From Acidobacteriota bacterium (GTDB lineage: Bacteria > Acidobacteriota > Thermoanaerobaculia > Multivoradales > Multivoraceae), in NCBI GenBank assembly GCA_026707545.1, contig JAPOWR010000001.1, positions 992,001-1,056,000 on the forward strand: a stretch of 64,000 bases of DNA. The letters run 5' to 3'. The notes beneath the pieces are model-generated. The model saw only the letters and a program-made list of their open reading frames with translations, was not told where the DNA came from and ran no database searches. Shown one piece after another: positions 9,851 to 18,749 of the stretch (its first letter is position 1; each line of letters starts with the position of its first letter). A program made the translations under genes and the position numbers.

Positions 9851-11053
9851 ATGAAGACGCGGCGCTGGGTGTTGTGGGGAGTGGGGCTGGTCGTGGTCGC
9901 GGCCGCCGCGTTTCTCGGCACGCGCCCGCAGCCGGTACCGGCGGAACTGGCGCAGGTGACGCGAGGACCGCTGGAGGTGACGATCGACGAGGAGGGCGAG
10001 ACCCGCGTGCGGGACCGGTTCGTCATCTCGGCCCCGCTCGCCGGCCGCGTCCTGCGGATCGAACTCGAGCCCGGCGACGCCGTGGTGGCGGGTGAGACGG
10101 TGCTCGCGATCTTCCTGCCCTCGGCGCCGGTGTTGCTCGACGCCCGCAGTCGGGCCGAGGCGGCGGCGGCGGTGGAAACCGCGACCGCCGCCCTGGGCCA
10201 GGCCGAAGCGAACTACGAGCGGGCGGCGGCCGAACTCGTCTACTCGCGTTCCGAGGCGGGACGCTACCTGCGGCTGAGCCAGGAGGGAATCGTCTCGGTC
10301 GAGACGATGGAAAGCGCCCAGCTCGACCTCGACACCCGGCAGGAAGCCGTCGAGGCAGCCGACTACGCGGTGCGCACGGCCCGCAGCGAGTTGCAGGCGG
10401 CGCGGGTCCGACTGCTGCGGTTCAGCGCCGAGAGCGCCGAGGATGTGAACGGTACGGCGATCCGGATCGTGTCGCCCGTTTCAGGCGTCGTCCTCCGTCG
10501 CGTGCGCGAAAGCGAGTCCGTGGTGCCGGCCGGTGAAGCCTTGCTCGAAGTCGGCGATCCGTCCCGGATCGAGGTGGTCACGGACTATCTGTCGAAGGAC
10601 GCCGTCCGCATGCGCTCGGGACAGCGTGTGCTGATCGATCGATGGGGTGGCGACCGCCCGTTGCAGGGCCGGCTGCGGCGGGTGGAACCGTCGGGATTCA
10701 CGAAGATCTCGGCGCTCGGGGTGGAAGAGCAACGGGTGAACGTGGTCATCGACATCGTCGATCCGCCTGCGGTCTGGGCCGGCCTGGGCGATGGCTTCCG
10801 GGTCGAAACCCGGGTCGTCGTCTGGGAGAGCGGGGACGAACTGAAGGCGCCGACAGGGGCGTTGTTCCGGCGCGACGAGAACTGGGCGGTGTTCGCGGTC
10901 GCGGGAGGCCGCGCGGCCCTTCGGGAGATCGAGGTCGGCGAGCGGAACGCGCGGGAAGCCCAGGTTCTTGGCGGCCTTGAACCGGGTGAGCAGGTCGTGG
11001 TCTATCCGAGCGACAGCCTGAACGACGGTTCGCCGGTCGCGGCCGAACTCTGA
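9851..11053 (+). CDS. HlyD/MacA-family periplasmic adaptor
   Basis: A 400-residue membrane-fusion protein. It has one N-terminal membrane anchor (about residues 7-24), a split lipoyl-like domain (SAPLAGRVLRIELEPGDAV and IVSPVSGVVLRRV), an alpha-helical hairpin between them (about 95-180) and beta-barrel and membrane-proximal domains. It should bridge the FtsX permease and an outer-membrane channel; no TolC homologue is encoded in this window. A good ribosome binding site (GGGGAAGG) precedes the ATG. This is the last gene of the rightward run and converges on the LLM oxidoreductase gene with 13 nt between stops. Confidence 0.93.
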   Translation: MKTRRWVLWGVGLVVVAAAAFLGTRPQPVPAELAQVTRGPLEVTIDEEGETRVRDRFVISAPLAGRVLRIELEPGDAVVAGETVLAIFLPSAPVLLDARSRAEAAAAVETATAALGQAEANYERAAAELVYSRSEAGRYLRLSQEGIVSVETMESAQLDLDTRQEAVEAADYAVRTARSELQAARVRLLRFSAESAEDVNGTAIRIVSPVSGVVLRRVRESESVVPAGEALLEVGDPSRIEVVTDYLSKDAVRMRSGQRVLIDRWGGDRPLQGRLRRVEPSGFTKISALGVEEQRVNVVIDIVDPPAVWAGLGDGFRVETRVVVWESGDELKAPTGALFRRDENWAVFAVAGGRAALREIEVGERNAREAQVLGGLEPGEQVVVYPSDSLNDGSPVAAEL

Positions 11054-11066
11054 CCGTCGCGGCGGC

Positions 11067-12197
11067 TCAGGAGGAAAGGGGGCCGATGACCCCCTCCGCG
11101 AACTCGTGGAGCATCGCCATCTCCTCGTCCTGCTCGAACCAGCCGACGTGGTGCCACAGGAAGAACTCGTCGATACCGAAGGTCTCGCTGAGCCGCCCCA
11201 CGTGGTCGAGCACCTGCTGGCGTGATCCCATCCACAGCCGGCCCATCGGTACGTGGTAGGGAGGGGCGTTGTAGGCGAAGTTGAACAGCCACTCGAAGCC
11301 GTCGAAGAGCTTCTTCGTCTCGGCCGGATTTCGTCCCATGATCAGGTGTCCGCCCAGCGCGAGCATGTCGTTGGGGCCGATGATCCGGCCGTGTTGCAGC
11401 GCTTCCTCGAGGCAGACGTCCAGGGTCAGGGGGATGAACTCCTCCTTCGACTCGTTGAACATGCCCATCATCTTGCCGCCCTCGCGGGCCCAGAACTTCG
11501 CGGTCCCCATGCTGTAGCTGAACGGCGCGTAGACCGGCGGATGCGGGTCGTTCTGCAGCGGGCGGGGAACGATCCCGATCTCCTTCAGCGTGCCGTCACT
11601 GGTGATCGACCCGGGCGACCATTCGCTCGTGGGTGCGAACGTCCAGTCCATCGCCGGCGGCGCTTGCCAGAACTCGCCCGAGATGCTCACCACCTCCTGC
11701 GTCCAGAGCGCCTTCACGAGGCGCCAGTTCTCCTCGAACGCGCGGCGGTTGCGTCGGTCCACTTCGGACTTGTCGGAGTGCGTCGCCGTGATCCCGATGT
11801 GCTGGCCGAACGTGCCGGTCCACCGTGGCGTGTTGCCCCTGGTGAAGCCGGCGAACATGCGCCCGCCGGTGAAGTGGTCGAGCATCGCGAGGTTCTCGGC
11901 CAATTGAATCGGGTTGACCGCGGTCAGGTTCATGCCGAGTTGGCCGACGCGCATCCGTTCCGTGTGCTGGGCGACGAAGTAGTCCCAGAACAGCGGATTC
12001 GTCGTCGTCTCGATCCCTTCCACCTGCAGATGCTGCTCGGTCATGCAGAAGCCGGTGTAGCCCACCGACTCGGCGAACGTCATCTGCGTCCGGAGGTTCG
12101 CCATCAGCGCCTGGAACCGGTTCGGGTCCGATCCTGCGCGGCCGACCTGTTCGCCCAGGCGCCGCATGTAGGGGATGGCGAGGATGACGAACTCCAT
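11067..12197 (-). CDS. LLM-class flavin-dependent monooxygenase
   Basis: A 376-residue bacterial-luciferase-like protein. The ATG at 12197 overlaps the stop of the Rieske gene by one base (TGATG), so I prefer it to longer starts. The TIM-barrel pattern is visible: the first strand FVILAIPYM, the CMTEQHL segment after the second strand, RMRVGQLGMNLTAVNPIQLAENLAMLD and LDHFTGGRMFAGFTRG. Relatives use FMN (or F420) to oxygenate or desulfurise small organics or to open rings. Being last in an operon with a Rieske oxygenase and a TetR regulator points to degradation or detoxification of an organic compound. The substrate is not predictable. Confidence 0.9.
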   Translation of the reverse strand: MEFVILAIPYMRRLGEQVGRAGSDPNRFQALMANLRTQMTFAESVGYTGFCMTEQHLQVEGIETTTNPLFWDYFVAQHTERMRVGQLGMNLTAVNPIQLAENLAMLDHFTGGRMFAGFTRGNTPRWTGTFGQHIGITATHSDKSEVDRRNRRAFEENWRLVKALWTQEVVSISGEFWQAPPAMDWTFAPTSEWSPGSITSDGTLKEIGIVPRPLQNDPHPPVYAPFSYSMGTAKFWAREGGKMMGMFNESKEEFIPLTLDVCLEEALQHGRIIGPNDMLALGGHLIMGRNPAETKKLFDGFEWLFNFAYNAPPYHVPMGRLWMGSRQQVLDHVGRLSETFGIDEFFLWHHVGWFEQDEEMAMLHEFAEGVIGPLSS

Positions 12198-13375
12198 CAG
12201 GCGCCGCTCCCGCCGGAGTCGCCGTTCAGGTAGTCGAGCACGCTCTGCTGGAAGTGCATGATCGGCGATTCGGCCCCGAAGCCGGCGGCCATGGGCCCGA
12301 CCCTGAACTTCGGGGAGCGCAGGTTGCGCTGGATCATCTCGCAGATCCACATGTCCTCGAGCTGGAAGTTGCCGGACTCCATCGGGTGTCCTTCCTGGTT
12401 GGCCAGGCTGATCAGCGTGGGCGCCTTGCCCGCTTCGGCGCGTGAGGCCGATCCGTACGTCGTCCAGCTCTGCGTCCACATGGTCGTGAGGTCCGGGGTC
12501 TTCGGTTCCAGCACCGAGACGTGAAAGCCCCAGGGGCTCGGCGACAGGATGGTCAGCGGGAAGAGCATGACCACGCCCGGATAGAAGCTCTCCTCGTGAC
12601 CCGGCAGGCGTGTGGCGCCGGCGGCGTCCGCCATCTCCGCCGACAACACCGTGGTCGACTGCGGATCGCCTTCCCGTTCGGTGGAGTACCAGACGGTGTG
12701 GCGGCCCACCGGATGCCAGACGTTCCGGTCAGGGTAGGCGGCGCCCAGGGTCTTGTTGTGCAGGTAGCCGAGGTGGTAGCCGTCGATCGCGTTCTCGTAG
12801 AAGACCTTCCAGTTGCAGTGCATCTCGTAGCGCACGTCGCCGGCGTAGCTCAAGGTGCCGTCGGCCAGGTCGTGGGGCCAGGCGTGGTCGTCGAGTCCGG
12901 CGATCCACCGGTCGAATGGCTCGGGCGGTTCCGGATCCGGATTCACGTAGACCATGCCGCGATGTGCGCCGACCGCGGCTCGATGGAGCGAGAGGTTCTC
13001 GCGAGGGACGGCGCCGAAACACTCCGCTTCGTTGGGCACGCCGTGCAGGGCGCCGTTCGTCTCGTAGGTCCAGCGGTGGTACGGGCAGCGGATCGTGCTG
13101 CCCAGGTTGCCGCTGCCTTCAACGATCTCGCAGCCGCGGTGGCGGCATACGTTGTGGAAGGCCTGCAGCTCCCCGGCCCCGTCCCGGAGCACGAACAGGG
13201 AGTGGTTCATCACGCGGCAGGTACGGAAGTCCCCGGGTTGCTTCAGGTCCTGCTCGGTGGCGGCCCAGACCCAGGAGCGGTCGAACAGATGGTCGACTTC
13301 GCGGTCGAGCCATGACGCCTCGAAGTAGGCCTCCGGCGGCAGGATCTGGCGGGGTTGGTCGAAGGGTGTACTCAC
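12197..13375 (-). CDS. Rieske-type aromatic-ring-hydroxylating oxygenase, alpha subunit
   Basis: A 392-residue protein with both expected metal sites. The Rieske [2Fe-2S] ligands are Cys77-x-His79 (NVCRHRGC) and Cys97-x2-His100 (CPYHRWTY). The mononuclear iron site is in NAIDGYHLGYLH with Asp198, His201 and His206; the bridging acid corresponds to Asp198. It should hydroxylate or demethylate an organic substrate with electrons from a reductase, which is not encoded nearby. The GTG start overlaps the TetR stop by 4 nt. No beta subunit gene is present, so it is probably a homo-oligomer. The following LLM gene is translationally coupled. Confidence 0.95.
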   Translation of the reverse strand: MSTPFDQPRQILPPEAYFEASWLDREVDHLFDRSWVWAATEQDLKQPGDFRTCRVMNHSLFVLRDGAGELQAFHNVCRHRGCEIVEGSGNLGSTIRCPYHRWTYETNGALHGVPNEAECFGAVPRENLSLHRAAVGAHRGMVYVNPDPEPPEPFDRWIAGLDDHAWPHDLADGTLSYAGDVRYEMHCNWKVFYENAIDGYHLGYLHNKTLGAAYPDRNVWHPVGRHTVWYSTEREGDPQSTTVLSAEMADAAGATRLPGHEESFYPGVVMLFPLTILSPSPWGFHVSVLEPKTPDLTTMWTQSWTTYGSASRAEAGKAPTLISLANQEGHPMESGNFQLEDMWICEMIQRNLRSPKFRVGPMAAGFGAESPIMHFQQSVLDYLNGDSGGSGA

Positions 13376-13944
13376 GGCTGCTCCTCCTTTCCGAGTCCGT
13401 GCAGCAGGGTTCTGGCGGCCAGGTTCGCCGCGTCCGCCGCGGCAACGCGGCCCGAGGCGACTTCGTTCCAGGCGGTCCAGATGAGCTGGTCGATCTGCGC
13501 GACGACCCAGGCCGTCGGCACGTCGGCCGCCACGGCGCCCTCGGCCTTGAGTTCGCCGACCAGCGTTCCGACCCGGTCGAGCTGCCGACGGTACTCGGCG
13601 GTCGTGTGTTCGTCACCGATCTCCGCGCGATAGAGAAAGCTGTAGCGGTCCCCCAGGGGGATGACCGCCTCGAACATGCGTTGCAGTTGCCGGGTGGCGC
13701 TCGCGCTCTGGTCGACGGCCGCGGCCACCGCTGTGTTTGTCTCCTCGATGCAGATCTCGGCCAGCACCGTGAGCAAGTCGTCGCGGTTCCTGAAGTGCCG
13801 GTGGAGCGTTGCGCGCCCGACTCCGGCGTGGAGGGCGACCTCGCTGAAGGTCGCTCCCGGGTTGCGCGACCAGAGGCGGATTGCCGCGTCGATGATCGCG
13901 TCGCGGGCGGTTGGACGCGGACTCGGATTCAGTGCTGGTCTCAT
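13372..13944 (-). CDS. TetR/AcrR-family transcriptional regulator
   Basis: A 190-residue regulator when started at the ATG at 13944, which has GAGGTG at a suitable distance and lies 4 nt after the upstream stop; a longer start at 13977 would overlap the previous gene. The N-terminal helix-turn-helix is clear: ATFSEVALHAGVGRATLHRHFRNRDDLL. The C-terminal ligand domain is generic. It sits between a secreted haem protein and the Rieske/LLM pair in one operon and likely represses the operon until a substrate binds. A palindrome in the operon promoter (17229-17250) is a candidate site. Confidence 0.92.
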   Translation of the reverse strand: MRPALNPSPRPTARDAIIDAAIRLWSRNPGATFSEVALHAGVGRATLHRHFRNRDDLLTVLAEICIEETNTAVAAAVDQSASATRQLQRMFEAVIPLGDRYSFLYRAEIGDEHTTAEYRRQLDRVGTLVGELKAEGAVAADVPTAWVVAQIDQLIWTAWNEVASGRVAAADAANLAARTLLHGLGKEEQP

Positions 13945-13948
13945 TCGG

Positions 13949-16900
13949 TCACCTCGATTCGGTCGGTTCGCAGGCATTGCCGACGCCGTTGCCGTCCGCG
14001 TCGGCCTGGCTACGGTTGGAAGCGGCGGGGCAGTTGTCCAGGCCGTCGACGATGGCGTCGCGATCCCGGTCGATCCCCATCCGTCTGCCCGAGCCGGGCG
14101 GTGCGCAGGTGTAGGTGACGGGACTGCCGCCCGTGGCGAGCGTCCGCAACCGGGACGGCGTCCACCTTTCGCCCAGGTCGTCGAGGAAGTTGCCGTTCGG
14201 GAGTCGAACCCATCCGCGCGGTTTCTCCGCCACAGTTCCCTTGGCGATCAGGTCGCACTCCGTGACCGAGCCGCCCAGGATGGCCGACTGGAAGGAGACC
14301 CTGGCGCGATGGGTCAGCAGGTCGACGCGCGGGTTGGCCACCGGGCCGTTCGCGGCACTCAGGGTGACCTGCTGTCCGACGATCGGCGCCAGGTCGGTGT
14401 CGAACTCCATCAGGTAGTCGACGAGGCCCTGGCGCACTTCGTCGTCCGGGATGCCGATGTCCATGCCGTCGCTGAAACCGCAGCCGAACACGTCGCGCCA
14501 GCCGCGGGCACCCGGCAGGCCGAGATCGTCGCAGGTGGTCGTGCCGTCGTCGAAGACGGCGCCCTGGAGGAAGTTGAAGAGCTTGTCGGTCGCCCCGTCG
14601 TGGAGAAAACCGAAGCCGCGGATCTGGTCGCCCTGGTGGGCGTCGGTCGTCGAGGGCAGGAAGTACTCCCGGCTCGGAAGGCCGAACATCCCGACCTTCT
14701 GGTAGAGGTTCCGCAAGTGCGGAACCTTGAGAATCAGCACCTCGCCGCCGTGCGACGCATCGCCCGCCGTGCCGAAGAAGCCCCTGGATGGATCGTGCCG
14801 GTGGCAGCCGGCGCAGTTCCGCCCGTCGACGGCCGCACCGTTCCGGTTGTTGGCCAGGTCGTAGGCGGCGTCGACGCCGTCGGCGCGGCGCGGCCCGTCG
14901 AAGAAGGCATCTCCGATCCGGGCGGACGGACTGTGGGCGTTGTTGAGCGACTTGATCGGATTCGGAGGTAACTGCACCGCCAGCATGAAGTCGGCGAACT
15001 CGTCCACATCCCGCTCGAGCTGGATGACGTCGGCTGGTTTGGCCGCCGCGGCAGAGTCGGTCAGCACGACGTCGAGTCCGAGCAGGCTCTCGAAGGCGAC
15101 GATGAAGTTCTTGAACGAGAACTTCTCGTCCAGCGTCCGCTGATCGTCGCTGCCGAAGTAGCCGGTGGCCCGGTCGCCGCGCCAGTGCATGTGGCCATGG
15201 GTCGACATGCCCCGCATCGTCTGCGTGAACATGGGCCCCTTCATCGGCGAGAAGACGAGCTGGTCGCCGTTGCCGTTGACGTACGGCACCGCCTCGCAGC
15301 CCGGGTAGTGCCCGAAGATGTCGCAGGACAGCCAGAAGTCGGAGAAGGTCGGGAACGGCTGCGGGTTGGCCGTGTTGCCGTCGTCCGGATTGCTCAGGTT
15401 CCAGCTCAGGTGATCCGAATCGCCGAACACATGGCAGGTCGCGCAGGAGGATTCGCCGTTGGATGAGGTCCGGGTCGCGTCGTAGAGCACGCGGCGTCCG
15501 GTCACCACCTCGGCGGGTTCGGGGTTGTGGAAGGAGGAGGTCTGCCGGATGTCGCCGGTCACCGCGTCGACGACCTTGACGCTGCGCTCGAAGTGGGCGA
15601 AGACGTAGAGCTGTCCGTTCGGGCGGTTGTGCGCCTCGTCGAGCAGGAGTCCGGCGGGGCCGCCGGCTACCGCCAGGTAGTTCGCGCTCAGGGAGGTCGG
15701 GTCGAACTCCCTTCCGTTGCCGTCCCACAGGGAGTCGTCCTCGAGGTCGGCGGTGTCGAACACGCCGATCCTGTCCGAGCCCAGGGCGGCGACGTAGAGC
15801 GTCGTCCCGTCGGAGCTGACCTGGAGCTCCAGAGGAGTGGAGAGACTGTGCCGGCGGACCGCGGCCGTCGACTTCAGGACGGAGTAGTCGATGTGGCGGT
15901 TCAGGTGCCGCTTGCGGACGGTGCCGGTCACGGGGTCGATGACCGTGATCTGGGCGCGAGCGATCTTGCCCTGTACGGTCGAGCCGCCGCGGACTCCCGG
16001 CCCTTCGAAACGCACGTGGTTCCGGGCGTCCGTGTTGGCTACGTAGATGTGTCCGCTCTTCGGGTTCGTCGCCATGTTGAACAGGGTCGTGCCGACGTGG
16101 GCGAAGTGCTCCTTCTCGGCGAGGGTGGCGGCATCGATGGCGAAGACATCCTTGTCGGGCAGGAAAAACCGGATGCCGTTCGAGTAGTTCAGGCCGCGGG
16201 AGTCGCGCCACTCACCGGACTCCTCGTCCCACTTCACGATCATCGCGGTGAAGGGTGCGTGCTCGCCGTCCGCGCCCGTGCTGGGCAGGGGGCGTCCCAT
16301 GGGCAGGGTCTTGTCCTCCGGACCGTTGGGGGAGGCCGTCGCGTGCAGGGCCGGCAGGTTGCCCGCAACGCAGGGCTGATCGCCGCGCCTGCGGTCCCAG
16401 GTGGCGCCGACGAAGAAGCCGCGTGGCGTGTCCTCGAAACCACGACACATCACTCCCTCGTGAATCACGGTCGTCTGGTTTCCCGAGTGGAAGACCGCCG
16501 CGTAGACCGTGGAGCCGTCCGGGCTCACCGCCAGCGCCCTGGGCGTATCGCCGAACAGCTCGACGATCCTGAGCGGCGACCCGCCGACACCGGCGCCGGG
16601 ATCCTTCGCGTCAAAGACCCAGACGTCCGCCCGGCCGATCCCCGCGGTATGGAGTTGGGGGGTTCCGGCCCCGGGGACGGCCGCGATCGACGGATGGGTC
16701 CGGTGCTGGCCTCGATGCGCGGTCGTGACGAAGGCTCGGTCTCTGGCGAAGACGATGTCCCGGGGCTCGTCGCCGACCAGCAGCGTGCGTCTGACGAAGG
16801 CCGTACTATTGGTCGTGGAATCGGCGGCCAGCAGCGACCCGATGTCCACGATGCTGACGGAGTCCGAGAGGTGGTTCACCACCCAGACCTCCGAAGCGCT

Positions 16901-17191
16901 GCGCGCGGCGACCGCGACCGGCTCCATGCCCACGGGCACCGACGCGAGGTGGGCCAGCGTGCCGGAGCCGCTGATGTTGAAGATCTCGAGATGATTGTCC
17001 GGGGTGTTCGTGACGAAGAGCATCCTGCCGTCGGGGGACAGCGCCAGCGGCCGCACGGGGCCGGATTCGAAGGCGATGAAGTCCGCCGCCGGGGCTGCGG
17101 CCGCCGCGATCAGCAGCGCCGGGAGCGCCGGGAGTGCAAGCCAGGCGCGCGGCGGTCGTTGACCTCGGTCGTTGAATGATCTGGACGGCAT
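13949..17191 (-). CDS. Secreted YncE-like beta-propeller fused to di-haem cytochrome c peroxidase-like domain
   Basis: A 1080-residue exported protein. A signal sequence covers about residues 16-37. Residues 38-560 carry propeller-type repeats (VRPLALSPDGRMLFVTNT, PRALAVSPDGSTVYAAVF, LQVSSDGTTLYVAALGSD). Residues 570-990 resemble MauG/cytochrome c peroxidase proteins with two haem sites, C583ATCH and C793AGCH. The last 35 residues contain a calcium-binding thrombospondin-3-like stretch (DRDRDAIVDGLDNCP, then DADGNGVGNAC). A redox or quinone-cofactor-maturing role in the periplasm is plausible, but the substrate is unknown. It is the first gene of the operon that continues with TetR, Rieske and LLM genes. 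Confidence 0.9.
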   Translation of the reverse strand: MPSRSFNDRGQRPPRAWLALPALPALLIAAAAAPAADFIAFESGPVRPLALSPDGRMLFVTNTPDNHLEIFNISGSGTLAHLASVPVGMEPVAVAARSASEVWVVNHLSDSVSIVDIGSLLAADSTTNSTAFVRRTLLVGDEPRDIVFARDRAFVTTAHRGQHRTHPSIAAVPGAGTPQLHTAGIGRADVWVFDAKDPGAGVGGSPLRIVELFGDTPRALAVSPDGSTVYAAVFHSGNQTTVIHEGVMCRGFEDTPRGFFVGATWDRRRGDQPCVAGNLPALHATASPNGPEDKTLPMGRPLPSTGADGEHAPFTAMIVKWDEESGEWRDSRGLNYSNGIRFFLPDKDVFAIDAATLAEKEHFAHVGTTLFNMATNPKSGHIYVANTDARNHVRFEGPGVRGGSTVQGKIARAQITVIDPVTGTVRKRHLNRHIDYSVLKSTAAVRRHSLSTPLELQVSSDGTTLYVAALGSDRIGVFDTADLEDDSLWDGNGREFDPTSLSANYLAVAGGPAGLLLDEAHNRPNGQLYVFAHFERSVKVVDAVTGDIRQTSSFHNPEPAEVVTGRRVLYDATRTSSNGESSCATCHVFGDSDHLSWNLSNPDDGNTANPQPFPTFSDFWLSCDIFGHYPGCEAVPYVNGNGDQLVFSPMKGPMFTQTMRGMSTHGHMHWRGDRATGYFGSDDQRTLDEKFSFKNFIVAFESLLGLDVVLTDSAAAAKPADVIQLERDVDEFADFMLAVQLPPNPIKSLNNAHSPSARIGDAFFDGPRRADGVDAAYDLANNRNGAAVDGRNCAGCHRHDPSRGFFGTAGDASHGGEVLILKVPHLRNLYQKVGMFGLPSREYFLPSTTDAHQGDQIRGFGFLHDGATDKLFNFLQGAVFDDGTTTCDDLGLPGARGWRDVFGCGFSDGMDIGIPDDEVRQGLVDYLMEFDTDLAPIVGQQVTLSAANGPVANPRVDLLTHRARVSFQSAILGGSVTECDLIAKGTVAEKPRGWVRLPNGNFLDDLGERWTPSRLRTLATGGSPVTYTCAPPGSGRRMGIDRDRDAIVDGLDNCPAASNRSQADADGNGVGNACEPTESR

Positions 17192-17228
17192 GCTGTGCGT
17201 TTCTGCAGATGAGTACTGAACTGGAGAA

Positions 17229-17250
17229 AACGATACAAGACTGTCTCGTT
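17229..17250. promoter_or_regulatory. Candidate operator: 22-bp imperfect palindrome in promoter
   Basis: The 22 bases from AACGATACAA to GTCTCGTT pair in 8 of 11 symmetric positions (outer AACGA/TCGTT, inner ACA/TGT). The element covers the -10 box and most of the spacer of the promoter for the operon that encodes the TetR regulator. Size and placement fit a TetR-family autorepression site. This is inference from symmetry alone. Confidence 0.5.
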
Positions 17251-17258
17251 CGATGCAA
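17230..17258 (-). promoter_or_regulatory. Candidate sigma70 promoter for the cytochrome-TetR-Rieske-LLM operon
   Basis: Read on the minus strand, TTGCAT (17258-17253) is followed after 17 nt by TATCGT (17235-17230). Both hexamers are close to consensus in an otherwise GC-rich region. Transcription would begin near 17223, leaving a leader of about 32 nt before the ATG at 17191. There is no obvious Shine-Dalgarno sequence. Confidence 0.55.
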
Positions 17259-17290
17259 GTATAGTTTCATCTGGTTCTGTCCTCGCTCGA

Positions 17291-18694
17291 TCAGTTGCGA
17301 TCCTCACCCCCAGCAAGCATGGCGAGGTTCTCCTCGTGCCGGTGGCGACTCAGCCGGTAGTAGCGGAGAGCGTAGATGGCGGCGACGTAGAGAAAGGCAA
17401 GCACCGGGCCATAGAGCCATCCCAGGCGGTCGACCATGTCCCGGTCGATCGCGGAGACGTCCGCGTCGGTCGGGAAGTTGATCGCGGTGAGCAGGAGGCC
17501 GCCGATCCAGATTCCCAGGCCAGTCGCCACCTTGCCCGTGAAGGAGAGAACGGAGGACACGAGTCCCTCTTCCCGCCGGCCGGTGGCCACAGCCCGGGCG
17601 TCGACGATGTCCGCGACCATGGAGGCGCCTACCGTGCTTGTCACGACGATCAGAGCCACCTGGACGACGCCGATCACGACCATCAGTGGAAAGAGCGCCG
17701 AGTGGTCGACCGGAGGGAAGGCGCCGAGCAGGGCGAGAATGACCGGGCCGCTGCCGACCAGGAGCGACAGGATCGATAGCCGGATCAGCACCACCTTCTT
17801 GTCGCGCCCGCGACTGGCGGCCGGCAGGAGCAGAACGGCCAGGAGCGGCGACGCTAGTTGAGCCGCCAGGATGGTACTTGTCTGTGTACTGTCGAAGCCC
17901 CAGAACCAGGGTTGCATGTAGGCCCACATCGCCGTCGCCGTGCCGCTGGCCGCGGCGGTCAGCGCGGTCGAGGCGACAATCGCGGCCAGGCTGCCGTCTC
18001 GCAGGGTCGCCAGGCTTTCACCGAGGACTCGCCGGGCCGACGCTGCTCCGGGCGGTGGTGCGGCGAGGGTGGGAATGTGCCGATGGGTGGCGGCCGCGGC
18101 CAGCACGAGGCAGAGGCAGAGCGCGCAGGCGGTGACCAGGCCGGCCTGCTCGTAGCCGGCGCGTCGCAGGATGCCCGCACCGTCGGGATAGTCCGAGGTA
18201 TCGGCCAGCCACCAGACGTACATCGAAACCGCCATCAGGGTGCCGAAGAACCAGCCGCCGGCATAGGAGTAGTTCATCAGGCGCGTACGATCCTCGTATC
18301 CCGGTGCGAGTTCCGGCAGCAGCGCGTTGAAGGGGACGGTGTGCATCGTCAGCGCCAGCCGCAGCGCGACGGTGAAGCCGGCGAGCCACAGGAACATGGC
18401 CGTTTGACCCAAGTCGGGAGGCGCCCAGAGCAGGTAGTAGCAGACCGGGATGGGGAGCACCGCGCCGTAAAGGAAGGGATGGCGCCGCCCCAGGCGGCTC
18501 CGCAGCCGGTCCGACCAGCGCCCCACCAGGGGATCGGACACCGCATCGACGACCAGCGCGAGCAGAAGGGCGGAACCCGCCAGCGCGGGGTCCAGGCCGA
18601 TCACCTGGCTGTAGTAGATGAGGAGAAAGAAGGAGATGCCGTTGCTGACCAGACCGCCAGCCGTTCCTGAGGCGGTGAAGGCGGTGCGATTCAA
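17291..18694 (-). CDS. GPH-family (MelB-like) major facilitator transporter
   Basis: A 467-residue, 12-segment membrane protein. The N-terminal half has the family signature around VVDAVSDPLVGRWSDRLRSRLGRRHPFL, matching the cation-site and loop 2-3 region of sodium:sugar symporters such as MelB. Relatives carry glycosides, pentosides or hexuronides with Na+ or H+. The start is a TTG at 18694, the only start-like codon that keeps the whole first helix, and it is not certain. The C-terminal tail is charged. No sugar-processing gene is adjacent, so the substrate is open. Confidence 0.88.
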   Translation of the reverse strand: MNRTAFTASGTAGGLVSNGISFFLLIYYSQVIGLDPALAGSALLLALVVDAVSDPLVGRWSDRLRSRLGRRHPFLYGAVLPIPVCYYLLWAPPDLGQTAMFLWLAGFTVALRLALTMHTVPFNALLPELAPGYEDRTRLMNYSYAGGWFFGTLMAVSMYVWWLADTSDYPDGAGILRRAGYEQAGLVTACALCLCLVLAAAATHRHIPTLAAPPPGAASARRVLGESLATLRDGSLAAIVASTALTAAASGTATAMWAYMQPWFWGFDSTQTSTILAAQLASPLLAVLLLPAASRGRDKKVVLIRLSILSLLVGSGPVILALLGAFPPVDHSALFPLMVVIGVVQVALIVVTSTVGASMVADIVDARAVATGRREEGLVSSVLSFTGKVATGLGIWIGGLLLTAINFPTDADVSAIDRDMVDRLGWLYGPVLAFLYVAAIYALRYYRLSRHRHEENLAMLAGGEDRN

Positions 18695-18749
18695 CGCGGG
18701 CGCTAACCGTCTTCAGAGAAACCGGGCGATGAGCACGCTGGGCGGTGGG

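Noticed and set aside
14010..16211. 733-codon open frame overlapping the propeller/haem gene on the same strand
   Set aside because: Arg/Pro/Gly-rich composition with no motifs; the haem-gene frame has clear CxxCH and propeller repeats.
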